Assembly (NCBI RefSeq): GCF_003105115.1
Contig: NZ_QETH01000037.1
Span: forward strand, 1-41,520
Direction of reading: 5' to 3'
DNA length: 41,520 bases
DNA from: Flavobacterium sp. HTF
GTDB lineage: Bacteria; Bacteroidota; Bacteroidia; Flavobacteriales; Flavobacteriaceae
Numbering within the stretch: position 1 is the stretch's first letter; every line of letters begins with the position of its first letter. Positions 1 to 8,123 of the stretch are shown one piece after another. The translations under genes and the position numbers were made by a program. The notes under the pieces are model-generated. The model saw only the letters and a list, made by a program, of their open reading frames with translations. It searched no databases and had not been told where the DNA came from.

Positions 1-513
1 ATTTAAAAACCTATCGAGGGGGGAATTGTGTGTAGGTTCAAAAAAGAGATTGTGTTATCTATAAAAGGAGTTTAAATAATTTTATTTTTCTAGTGCTCAT
101 ATAATCTCTTTTTTTAAATGATGATAACAGAGAATGTTCCTATTATCGGAAAATAAATTATGTGGATATTGTGCAACTTTTCAAAAGGAATTAAGGCAAA
201 TTAAATGGGTACAAATAATGCTTCTTTACAGTGTTTTTTCTTTAACCATTTGTGAGCTAAATAATTACCTTCTCTCAAATATACGAAAAATATTGCTATT
301 TTTTTTCGCATGTCAAAAATTAACTAAGTTATTTCTTATTTTTCATAATTGCTTTTTTTTTATCCATATGTTAAAATTTTAAAACACCTCAAACAGAAAC
401 ATTTAATTATAAGTTATTTCTTATGATAAATTGGTAAAAAAGCGTGATTTTACTCTTTTGTAAGATTATACATTGACTTAAGTTTACTCTTCAACCTAAA
501 CAACCAAAAAGTC
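1..513. other. AT-rich region without a convincing gene
   Basis: I find no gene I can support here. The only open frame of note (134-382) has the low-complexity Phe/Leu/Ile composition expected from chance translation of AT-rich DNA. The region holds one perfect 12-bp inverted repeat (40-51 and 103-114), listed separately, and must contain the leader of the gene starting at 514. The last 90 bases are AT-rich with no exact TAnnTTTG promoter match. Confidence 0.6.
40..114. repeat. Inverted repeat, 12-bp arms
   Basis: The arm AAAAAAGAGATT (40-51) is perfectly complementary to AATCTCTTTTTT (103-114), separated by 51 bases. The T-rich right arm could be the end of a plus-strand terminator for a gene left of the window, but the loop is long and the stem is mostly A-T, so this is weak. 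Confidence 0.3.
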
Positions 514-1497
514 ATGCAAAACAATCAAGACTCCTGCATCCCTAATGGATGGATTGGCGGATTCCCACCTGCAAATTCACCTATGCAATATCCCACAAGA
601 GACCTGACCTCATTACCAATGTTGGGCAATATGGATAATATTAATTTTCTTCAGCGTCAGCTTGGGGTAAAATGGCCGGAATTTAGCTGGGAAACACAAA
701 AAGGAAATGTCAATCCGCAAAGATGTTATCAGAAATTTGCGCCTTACATATCAAGAGTTGGTTATACCGACGAAGGAAGGGTTTACTCTGTTATTTGTCC
801 TCAGCAGGGAATCTGGCTTAAAGATGAGATTTGCCTAAATGTAGAAGTAACCGTTACCGGGCAAAGAGGCTGGGTTAATGAAACTACAAAAGAAATTGCA
901 GTTGATATGACTGTCGAAGGCAAAATTTGGTTTACACCAAGCGAACATCAGGGCGACAAAATAAAAGAAATATGGCCGTTACTGAGATACAGTCTTCCAA
1001 CATTTCCTTTGGATAAAGAAAATGCGATCAGGGTGATTACCCATCTTCCGGGAAATCCAGATCAGCCGATTTTTCCGGTAAACAAAGGAATATCTCCTGA
1101 ATTTATTAACCCGCCATTTGCATTACACGAAAGTGAAGCTTTTTCAACCGGATATATTGCCGTTGAAATTGGCGATATTAAAATGACTAAAGATCCTGTC
1201 GTTGACGATTTTAATAAAATCATCATGAGAGCTTTTAATCTGGGATCAGGAAATATGCTCCAACCGGGAAATATACTGTCGTGGAATCTTTGGTTTACCG
1301 AGCCTGCATTGGTCAACAAATTAGAATGGAAAAACCATGCAGAATACTGGCGAAAATCGATTGACGCGCATCATGGTTCGCCAGGAGGTGACGGCACAAA
1401 CGCCAGATATTTTGATGGTACTTATTTTAATCCTGAGCAATATGCAATCGACGAAATTATTGAGGAGATTATTGCATATATCAAAAGCCATCTTTAA
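514..1497 (+). CDS. Hypothetical soluble protein, 327 aa
   Basis: I do not recognise the family. The protein has no signal peptide, lipobox or membrane segment, so it is probably cytoplasmic. It begins with a Pro/Asn/Gly-rich stretch, has aromatic-rich segments in the middle (for example KIWF and ILSWNLWFTEP), and ends in a Gly/Asp-rich turn (GSPGGDGTNARYFDG) followed by an acidic amphipathic helix. Four cysteines fall within the first 110 residues. The ATG at 514 follows an A-rich leader (CAACCAAAAAGTC), as is usual in this phylum. It is transcribed alone and converges on the LDDR operon across a strong bidirectional terminator, so it is probably not part of that operon. The reading frame is real given its length and ordinary amino-acid composition, but the function is unknown. 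Confidence 0.8.
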   Translation: MQNNQDSCIPNGWIGGFPPANSPMQYPTRDLTSLPMLGNMDNINFLQRQLGVKWPEFSWETQKGNVNPQRCYQKFAPYISRVGYTDEGRVYSVICPQQGIWLKDEICLNVEVTVTGQRGWVNETTKEIAVDMTVEGKIWFTPSEHQGDKIKEIWPLLRYSLPTFPLDKENAIRVITHLPGNPDQPIFPVNKGISPEFINPPFALHESEAFSTGYIAVEIGDIKMTKDPVVDDFNKIIMRAFNLGSGNMLQPGNILSWNLWFTEPALVNKLEWKNHAEYWRKSIDAHHGSPGGDGTNARYFDGTYFNPEQYAIDEIIEEIIAYIKSHL

Positions 1498-1515
1498 TTT
1501 CCCTAAGAAATTAAA

Positions 1516-1567
1516 CTAATAAAAAACGAGGTATTTCTAAATCTGGAAATACCTCGTTTTTTATTAG
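1516..1567. terminator. Bidirectional intrinsic terminator
   Basis: A perfect 22-bp inverted repeat (1516-1537 with 1546-1567) encloses an 8-base loop. The core GAGGTATTTC pairs with GAAATACCTC and is flanked by A6 on the left and T6 on the right, so it works in either direction. It lies between the stop of the 514-1497 gene and the stop of pdeM on the other strand and should end both transcripts. Confidence 0.9.
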
Positions 1568-1571
1568 TAAG

Positions 1572-2207
1572 TTATTTTTTATTGACCAGAACAACTTCTT
1601 CATTAGCAATAGCATAAATAATATCTTCCTGAGAAGGTTTTACAATATGCTTGCCCGTAAATTCACCAAAAGCAGGCAAAATCATCTGATCATTATTCTG
1701 ATAAAAACAGCGCAGTTTCAGGGATTGACCGCCCAGACCCCTCAAAATAACACCGGGATGAATGTGACCTGAAAAATTGAAAAAACCTTCTTTTGTTGTT
1801 GGATGATGTGTCAGCAAAAAAGCATCGATTTCCAGTAATGGTACAACATTGATTTTGATTTTCTCATAATGTTTTTTATTAATAATATCATGATTTCCGG
1901 CTACCAGCGTAATTTCACTAACGCAGCAGGAAACCCACTCTTCAAATAAATTCCATTCCTGATTTTTTGAACTGTGAAATAAATCGCCCAGAAAAATCAA
2001 TTTTTCAGGAGCAAAGACTTCCACAATAGCGCTTAGTCTTTTAAAATTCTCTACAATGGCATTATTCGGAATGGCAACTCCGTGTTTCCTGAAATGGGAA
2101 ACTTTTCCCAGATGCACATCAGAAATCAAAAGAAGATTCTTTTCTTTCCAGAATAGAGCACCGCTTGGATGCAAAATAAATATTTCGTTTTGTATGGTTG
2201 CAATCAT
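1572..2207 (-). CDS. pdeM: Ligase-associated DNA damage response endonuclease PdeM (metallophosphoesterase)
   Basis: This is a calcineurin-like binuclear metallophosphoesterase of 211 residues. The metal-binding motifs appear in order: DVHLGK near residue 30, GDLFHS near residue 98, GNHD near residue 140, and GHIHPG near residue 170. The family is the phosphoesterase partner of the LDDR ligase; a Pseudomonas putida homologue is described as a Mn-dependent DNA endonuclease. It is the last gene of the minus-strand cassette, with 6 bases between the helicase stop and its ATG, so it is almost certainly co-transcribed and perhaps translationally coupled. It ends directly at a bidirectional terminator. 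Family membership is clear from the motifs and the neighbours; the exact substrate in this organism is inferred. Confidence 0.93.
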   Translation of the reverse strand: MIATIQNEIFILHPSGALFWKEKNLLLISDVHLGKVSHFRKHGVAIPNNAIVENFKRLSAIVEVFAPEKLIFLGDLFHSSKNQEWNLFEEWVSCCVSEITLVAGNHDIINKKHYEKIKINVVPLLEIDAFLLTHHPTTKEGFFNFSGHIHPGVILRGLGGQSLKLRCFYQNNDQMILPAFGEFTGKHIVKPSQEDIIYAIANEEVVLVNKK

Positions 2208-2213
2208 ATTCTA

Positions 2214-4673
2214 TTACTTCATATAAGAAGCTGTCATTTTTTTTATTCGTTCTGCCAATGTTTCGCTCGAAAGCTTTTCCCTTAAACGGTCCGTAATGAC
2301 CGGAAAACTAAACGGGGTCGGTTTTTTGCAGGCTTTCCAGACAATTTCCTGATTTTGGATGCGCTCCAAAGCCATAATCAAACGTCCTTCTTCCAGCTGA
2401 TGCTCAAAGGTCTCGCGATACGCCTGTTGGAATAATAAATTATCGGGTTCATAATCCCTGAATACTTCAAACAAAAGCTGCGAACCGCTCTGAAGATGTT
2501 TTGCCTTGACCATTTTTCCGGGAAAACCGGTAAAAACCAATCCGGCAATTATGGCAATATCCCTGAATTTTCGTCTGGCCATTTCGGTGGCATTTAAGCT
2601 TTTCTGCAAATCATGATGCACATATTCCGTTGAAAACAGATTGTTATCCAGAACATTCTGCATGTCAATTTCCTGATCAGAAAGCAATTCAAATCCGTAA
2701 TCATTGTATGCCAGCGAAAAACTGATAGGTAAAAGCAAACTGATTCTGTATGCCAGTAAACTTGCTAAAGCTTCATGTACAAAACGACCTTCAAACGGGT
2801 AAAAAATAGCGTGATAACCTTCTCTGGTTTTAAAAGTTTCAATCAGGAATTCATCTGCATTCGGCACAATAGATTCTTTTCTTTGTCTTGCAAATAACGG
2901 CTGTAAGGCTTTTAGTTCGGGAGACAAATCATCCGTATTGGCCCTGTATAATTCCTGACGCATCAACTCACTCATCTGGGCCGAAAGTGCCATTCGGCCG
3001 CCCATCCAGCTTACTATTTTAGAAATCTTTTTGGGATCTGCTTTTCGTACCAAAACCTGCATATTCCTGATCTTAAACAATTCAAGTCGTTTTCCGGCAA
3101 AAATAAAAGTATCACCGGGCTTTAATTTGGTTATAAACCATTCTTCAATAGTTCCCAAATAACCTCCGGTCATGTATTTTACATTCAGCACCGAATCTCC
3201 AATTATAGTTCCGATCTGCATTCTGTGGTGCATGGCAATCAGGCGGCTGTTAATTTTAAAACGGCCGTTTTCTTCAATTTCTACTTTTTTAAATTCATCA
3301 TAAGCCTGAAGGCTCTGGCTTCCGTTGGTAATAAAATTAAGGATCCAGTTCCAGTTTTCTTCGGTCATCGCCTGATAACAGAAAGTTCCTTTGACTTCTT
3401 CAAAAATTTCATCAGGAAAAAATCCATCTGAAACGGCGAGTGTATTGAGGTACTGCACCAAAACATCCCAACTGTTCAGGTACGGAATTCTGTCTTCGAT
3501 AATATTGTGTTCCGCTGCTTTTTTTAATGCAGAAGCTTCAATTAGTTCAATAGCATGTGTTGCCAGAAAATAAATGACACTTTCTTTTCCGGGCTGGTGA
3601 CCGCTACGCCCTGCCCTTTGCATAAAACGCGCCACTCCTTTTGGGCCTCCAACCTGAATAATAGTTTCTACCGGAGCAAAATCTACTCCCAAATCAAGGC
3701 TTGAGGTACAAACGACAACTTTTAATTCTTCATCCCGAATTGCCTGTTCTACCCAAAGTCTTGTTTCCCGGCTTATACTTCCGTGGTGCATGGCCATTTC
3801 TCCCGCAAATTCAGGATACTTTTCCAGCAGTCTTTGAAACCAAATTTCGCAGGCCGAACGCACATTGGTAAAAATCAGTGTTGTTTTACTGGCTTTTACA
3901 ATTTTGGCAACTTCATCAATCAAATGCAATCCCATATGTCCGCGCCACGGATAAGTTTCCATCTTGTCGGGAATTATAGAAACCACTTTTATTTTTTTAT
4001 TGATAACTGCCTTGATCAAAACCGAATTCCGATAGGCTTCAGAATCAATTCCGAGTAAAACTTCCTGTGCCTGCTGTAAATTTCCTATGGTCGCCGAAAT
4101 ACCCCAAATACGCAGATTCGGAGCGATTTTTTTTAATCTTGACAAAGCCAGTTCGGTTTGTACACCCCGTTTGGTTCCCAATAATTCGTGCCATTCATCA
4201 ATTACAATCGCGGTGCAGTTTCCAAATATTTTATCATATCCTTTGGCTGCCAGCAATAACTGTAAACTTTCAGGAGTTGTTACCAGTAAATCCGGCATTT
4301 TTTCTTTTTGCTTTGCCCTTTCTCCGGCTGTGGTATCTCCGGAACGAATTCCGACCGTCATTTTAATATCCAGATCATTTACAACACGTTCCGCAGCCTG
4401 TTTTATTTCTACTGAAAGTGACCGTAATGGTGTGATCCAGATCGCTTTTAGTCCGGGAGTATGTTTGGTTTTATAATTTGGATTTTTCCGGATGTAATTC
4501 AAAATAATCGGTAACCAAAGCGCATAGGTTTTTCCGCTTCCGGTTGGAGCATTTAATAAGCCGTTTTTACCCTGCAGAAAAGCTGTCCAGGTTTGGGTCT
4601 GGAAAGGAAATGGTTTCCATCCCTGCTGATGAAACCAGTCATTTGCTATCGCAAAAAGTGCTTCTCTGTTCAT
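2214..4673 (-). CDS. Ligase-associated DNA damage response DEXH-box helicase (Lhr-like)
   Basis: This is a superfamily 2 DNA helicase of the Lhr-Core type, 819 residues from the ATG at 4673. Walker A (APTGSGKT, Lys about residue 48), the DEWH box, motif III (SAT) and motif VI (QRAGRSGH) are all present. The C-terminal half matches the winged-helix and Lhr-specific region, and the length fits Lhr-Core rather than full-length Lhr. An in-frame TTG at 4691 would add six residues, but the ATG follows an A-rich leader and starts the conserved part, so I prefer it. In characterised relatives the enzyme is an ATP-dependent 3'-to-5' translocase. It lies 55 bases after the ligase and 6 bases before pdeM, within the same operon. 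A role in DNA repair follows from the family and the cassette. Confidence 0.93.
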   Translation of the reverse strand: MNREALFAIANDWFHQQGWKPFPFQTQTWTAFLQGKNGLLNAPTGSGKTYALWLPIILNYIRKNPNYKTKHTPGLKAIWITPLRSLSVEIKQAAERVVNDLDIKMTVGIRSGDTTAGERAKQKEKMPDLLVTTPESLQLLLAAKGYDKIFGNCTAIVIDEWHELLGTKRGVQTELALSRLKKIAPNLRIWGISATIGNLQQAQEVLLGIDSEAYRNSVLIKAVINKKIKVVSIIPDKMETYPWRGHMGLHLIDEVAKIVKASKTTLIFTNVRSACEIWFQRLLEKYPEFAGEMAMHHGSISRETRLWVEQAIRDEELKVVVCTSSLDLGVDFAPVETIIQVGGPKGVARFMQRAGRSGHQPGKESVIYFLATHAIELIEASALKKAAEHNIIEDRIPYLNSWDVLVQYLNTLAVSDGFFPDEIFEEVKGTFCYQAMTEENWNWILNFITNGSQSLQAYDEFKKVEIEENGRFKINSRLIAMHHRMQIGTIIGDSVLNVKYMTGGYLGTIEEWFITKLKPGDTFIFAGKRLELFKIRNMQVLVRKADPKKISKIVSWMGGRMALSAQMSELMRQELYRANTDDLSPELKALQPLFARQRKESIVPNADEFLIETFKTREGYHAIFYPFEGRFVHEALASLLAYRISLLLPISFSLAYNDYGFELLSDQEIDMQNVLDNNLFSTEYVHHDLQKSLNATEMARRKFRDIAIIAGLVFTGFPGKMVKAKHLQSGSQLLFEVFRDYEPDNLLFQQAYRETFEHQLEEGRLIMALERIQNQEIVWKACKKPTPFSFPVITDRLREKLSSETLAERIKKMTASYMK

Positions 4674-4728
4674 TTTATATTTTTTATGCAATTTTGTTAT
4701 TATCCTTCTTTAAAATATAAAAAAGGGT

Positions 4729-6330
4729 TTAAACAATCATACTTTTCAAATCTTCTATCGAATTGGCTTCGTCAATTTTTTTGTCATGCCGCCATCTTAG
4801 GATTCTCGGAAAACGGGTGGCAATTCCGCTTTTGTGCCTTTTGGAAAGTGCGATTCCTTCAAAACCAATTTCAAAAACTAATTGAGGCGTCACACTTCTT
4901 ACGGGGCCAAATCTTTCTAATGTATTTTTTTTAATCCAGTCGTCCACCATTCTGAATTCGGCATCGGTTAAACCGGAATACGCTTTTGCGAAAGTGACGA
5001 GTTCGCGCTGGTTATCTTCATTTTGCTGCCATAAGGCAAAAGTATAATCGGTAAATAAATTAGAGCGTCGTCCATGTCCTCGCATCGCATAGGTCAACAC
5101 GGCATCTATCGCCAAAGGTTCAATTTTCCATTTCCACCAGTCGCCTTTTTTTCTTCCCACCTGATATGGAGAGCCTTTTCGTTTAATCATTAAACCTTCG
5201 CTTCTCATTTCACGTGAGCGTAATCTTTCTTCCGTCAGTTCTTCCCAGGTAGAAAATTGTACCCTTTCTGAAAGCTGCAGCGGAATATCATGATGTTTGA
5301 TATCCTGATATAATTTCTCCAATAATATACGTCGTTCTTCAAAAGGCAGATTTCTGATATCCTCACCTTTCCATTCTAATAAATCATATGCTTTTATAAT
5401 TACAGGTGATTTTTTTAGAATGGCAGCCGAAACGGTTTTTCGTCCTATTCTCGTTTGCAGATCGTTAAAAGTTCCAATTTCATTTTCTATAAAAGGGAGA
5501 ATTTCGCCATCTATAACCGTTCCATCGGGAATAACACCAATAAAAGAACCAAATTCAGGATATTTATCTGTAACTAATTCTTCACCCCGGCTCCACACAT
5601 AAATTTCATTTTCACGAATAATCGTCTGGGACCGAATGCCGTCCCATTTATGTTCGGCGCTCCAGTCTTCCGGATTTCCTAAGTCTGACGGCTCTCCTTC
5701 AATGGGATAAGCCAGATAAAACGGATAAGGTTTTGATAAATAATCGCTGCTTTTTTCATCCAGAATTAATTCCTGAAACGTAATGGTATTGGGATTCCAG
5801 TCGCCCATTAATTTATATGCCAGGGCATCTTCATCGATATTTTCTGCTTTAGAAAGGGCTCTGGTCATTAACTTTTGACTCACCCCAATCCTGAAACTTC
5901 CGGTAATTAATTTAGTAAAAACAAATCGTTCGTAATAATTCAGTGCCAGCCAGTTGGTCTGCAGGTATTCTTTTTTTTCGGTATCGGTTTTCTTTTTTAA
6001 AGCAATGATTTCCTGCAAAAATTCAGTCAGGCTCCTGTCAGAATGTTCTTTTGTTGTCGGAATCACCAGGGCAATGGTTTCTGCCAGATCGCCTACGATA
6101 TGATAACTTTCTTCAAAAAGCCATAGTGGAATACCAGCCAGTTCATTGGCCCATAAACGCAGTAATGTAGTATTGACTGGTCTTGGCGGCCGCCGGTGCG
6201 ACAGAATGGCTATAGTCCATACCTTATCTTCATCGCTTGCATTCCGAAAATAATTCGTCAACGCATCGACCTTTACCGACGTTTTATTAGAACTATCCAG
6301 TGTTTTTATGAGTTCGGCAAAGTTTTTCAT
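4729..6330 (-). CDS. ATP-dependent DNA ligase of the LDDR cassette
   Basis: This is an ATP-dependent DNA ligase of about 533 residues. The adenylation motif I is EHKWDGIR, with the nucleophilic lysine near residue 228. It is followed by motif III-like DGEIL, motif IV (EGLMIKRKGSPY) and motif V (WWKWKIEP). An N-terminal DNA-binding domain of about 200 residues precedes the catalytic core and an OB-fold domain follows. The open frame extends to 6366, but that extension runs into the palindromic repeat, and the ATG at 6330 starts the conserved domain (MKNFAELIK), so I choose 6330. It is the enzyme that names the cassette and is distinct from LigD further right. It is probably co-transcribed with the exonuclease upstream and the helicase downstream, although the repeat at 6362-6453 lies in the upstream gap. 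Confidence 0.93.
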   Translation of the reverse strand: MKNFAELIKTLDSSNKTSVKVDALTNYFRNASDEDKVWTIAILSHRRPPRPVNTTLLRLWANELAGIPLWLFEESYHIVGDLAETIALVIPTTKEHSDRSLTEFLQEIIALKKKTDTEKKEYLQTNWLALNYYERFVFTKLITGSFRIGVSQKLMTRALSKAENIDEDALAYKLMGDWNPNTITFQELILDEKSSDYLSKPYPFYLAYPIEGEPSDLGNPEDWSAEHKWDGIRSQTIIRENEIYVWSRGEELVTDKYPEFGSFIGVIPDGTVIDGEILPFIENEIGTFNDLQTRIGRKTVSAAILKKSPVIIKAYDLLEWKGEDIRNLPFEERRILLEKLYQDIKHHDIPLQLSERVQFSTWEELTEERLRSREMRSEGLMIKRKGSPYQVGRKKGDWWKWKIEPLAIDAVLTYAMRGHGRRSNLFTDYTFALWQQNEDNQRELVTFAKAYSGLTDAEFRMVDDWIKKNTLERFGPVRSVTPQLVFEIGFEGIALSKRHKSGIATRFPRILRWRHDKKIDEANSIEDLKSMIV

Positions 6331-6361
6331 CTTTACTGTTTTTCTGTTGAGTTTATATTGG

Positions 6362-6453
6362 TACACTGATGAAACGGATTCGCTATCGCGAAAACGCGGA
6401 TAAAAACTGATTTTTATTTATTCTGAACAGATAGAATCCGTCTCATCTGCGTT
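6362..6453. repeat. MITE-like palindromic repeat, copy 1
   Basis: An element of about 92 bp lies in the gap between the LDDR exonuclease and ligase genes. Its left end (6362-6381, reading ACTGATGAAACGGATTC at its inner part) matches the reverse complement of its right end (6434-6453) at 16 of 20 positions. Next to the left end is a palindrome-like core, CGCTATCGCGAAAACG (6381-6396). The same end plus core recurs at 41448-41520. Terminal inverted repeats, small size, no coding capacity and a second intergenic copy suggest a non-autonomous mobile element or REP-like repeat. No target-site duplication is evident to me. Confidence 0.6.
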
Positions 6454-6472
6454 ACAATTACGCAGTTTGAAA

Positions 6473-7489
6473 TTATTCTTCTTCTTTTTTACTATCCATT
6501 TCGCCGGATTCACCTTCGTATTGTGTATGGGCTGTTCTGGCGTCGTAACCCAGTTCCTGTAAGTATTTTGAAAAAATATCAGAATAGCCGTGTGTACAGA
6601 TTACTTTTTCAGCTCCGGTTGCTTTTATGCTTTCCAGTAATCCGGTCCAGTCGCAATGATCGCTTAAAACAAAGCCGCGATCTACGGCACGTCGTCTTCT
6701 GGCTCCGCGAAAAGCCATCCATCCGCTTGCTGAACCTGTGACAAAAGGTGTCATTCTTCTAATCCAGGTACTTCCGTGTGCGCTGGGTGGTGCGAGGACA
6801 ATATTTCCGAGTAAATCTTCTTTTTTCGTTTCGGGGGTTACGCGAATTGTTGGAGGAAAATCAACCAAAGGCCGTAAAACCTGAGTCATATTTTCGATGG
6901 CTCCGTGCGTGTAGATCTTTCCGATATCGGTATCTAAATATTTTAATAATCGTTGTGCTTTTCCCAGTGAATACCCAAAGAGTATCGATGTTTTTCCTTC
7001 GGCACGGTTTTCTGCCCACCAGTTATTGATATCGGTGATAACTTCTGACTGCGGAAGCCATTTAAAAGCCGGCAATCCAAAAGTACATTCGGTTATAAAG
7101 GCATGGCATTTGACGACTTCGTAGGGTACCGAAATTCCGTCATCTTCTGTTTTATAGTCTCCTGTAAAAACCCATACTTCTCCTTTATACTCTACCCTAA
7201 TCTGTGCTGAACCTATAATATGCCCGGCAGGATGAAGGGAAAATTTAACTCCGTTGATGGTAAAGGTTTCGTTCCAGTCTTTGCCTGTAACACTGATATC
7301 TCCAAGACGATGTTTTATGATGGGAACATTGGTGTGATGCGTGATATAATTTTGATGTCCCCAGCGCGAATGATCGGCATGCCCGTGTGTAATAATGGCG
7401 TTGGTAACCGGACGCCACGGATCGAGGTAAACATCTGCCTGCTGGCAATAGATTCCTTTGTCGTTGAATGCTAATAGCGGTGGGGTCAT
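6473..7489 (-). CDS. Ligase-associated DNA damage response exonuclease (metallo-beta-lactamase fold)
   Basis: This is an MBL/beta-CASP-type nuclease of 338 residues related to SNM1 and CPSF-73. The metal motif HGHADH lies at residues 35-40, followed by further ligands in HPAGHIIGSAQ and FTGDY, and a late SDHCDW and CTHGY. It is the first gene of the minus-strand LDDR operon and probably trims DNA ends before the ligase acts; this role is inferred from family and context. The start ATG at 7489 begins the conserved region (MTPPLLAFNDKG). The C-terminus is a short acidic/lysine tail. A gap of 142 bases, mostly filled by the palindromic repeat, separates it from the ligase. Confidence 0.92.
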   Translation of the reverse strand: MTPPLLAFNDKGIYCQQADVYLDPWRPVTNAIITHGHADHSRWGHQNYITHHTNVPIIKHRLGDISVTGKDWNETFTINGVKFSLHPAGHIIGSAQIRVEYKGEVWVFTGDYKTEDDGISVPYEVVKCHAFITECTFGLPAFKWLPQSEVITDINNWWAENRAEGKTSILFGYSLGKAQRLLKYLDTDIGKIYTHGAIENMTQVLRPLVDFPPTIRVTPETKKEDLLGNIVLAPPSAHGSTWIRRMTPFVTGSASGWMAFRGARRRRAVDRGFVLSDHCDWTGLLESIKATGAEKVICTHGYSDIFSKYLQELGYDARTAHTQYEGESGEMDSKKEEE

Positions 7490-7735
7490 ATATCTGATTT
7501 AATTTCAGCATTTTGCAATTTGGTACAAATAGCCATTTTTGTGAAGATTAAATTTAGTTCAGATATAATAAAAAGAATTACACGATTAAAAGTTGTTATT
7601 ACAAAACTTCAATCCGTAATTTCAGGAGAGTTAAACGAAAGGCCAGGTTATAATTTTATAAGATTCCGGGGCTTTAAATATAAAATCAGAAAAAGCTTAT
7701 AACCTACTTTTATATAAACTTTAAAAGCAGATATA

Positions 7736-8107
7736 ATGATACAATTAATACCTAATACGCCAAATAATATTGTTGCATTCCGCGCTACGGGAGAAATTAC
7801 AAAAGAAAATTATCAAAATGTTGTTTTCCCGGAAATAGAACGTTTACTAAATCACATTAACCACATAAATTTTCTTTTGGTCCTGGATACCGAACTGGAA
7901 AACTTTACAACCGGGGCCTGGATTCAGGATGCCCTTTTAGGACTAAAAAATATTGCAAAATGGAACAGGGCGGCCATCGTAACTGATTCTGATACCATTA
8001 TTTCTTTTACGAACGGATTTAGCTACATCGTTCCGGGAGAATTCAAAGGTTTTAAAAAATCTGAATACGACGAAGCCATTACCTGGGTTTCTGAAGAAGC
8101 GCTTTAA
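7736..8107 (+). CDS. SpoIIAA-like / STAS-fold protein
   Basis: This is a 123-residue soluble protein of the SpoIIAA-like family (STAS-type fold). It has the characteristic beginning with a short strand, ATGEITKENY near residue 17, a central LLVLDTELENFTTGAW segment and a C-terminal EAITW helix. Family members are small cytoplasmic proteins thought to bind lipids or act as regulatory partners, but few are characterised. It is divergent from the LDDR operon and convergent with the receiver-kinase gene, with only 16 bases between the two stop codons. Proximity to the signalling cluster may be coincidental. Confidence 0.8.
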   Translation: MIQLIPNTPNNIVAFRATGEITKENYQNVVFPEIERLLNHINHINFLLVLDTELENFTTGAWIQDALLGLKNIAKWNRAAIVTDSDTIISFTNGFSYIVPGEFKGFKKSEYDEAITWVSEEAL

Positions 8108-8123
8108 AAATTAATTCTTACTT

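Noticed and set aside
134..382. 82-residue open frame at the left edge
   Set aside because: Low-complexity Phe/Leu/Ile-rich translation of AT-rich DNA, with no family features or convincing start context.
6331..6366. N-terminal extension of the LDDR ligase
   Set aside because: The extension runs into the palindromic repeat and adds residues outside the conserved domain.
7520..7702. 60-residue open frame upstream of the SpoIIAA-like gene
   Set aside because: Short, basic and without recognisable features; the region is better explained as a divergent promoter gap.
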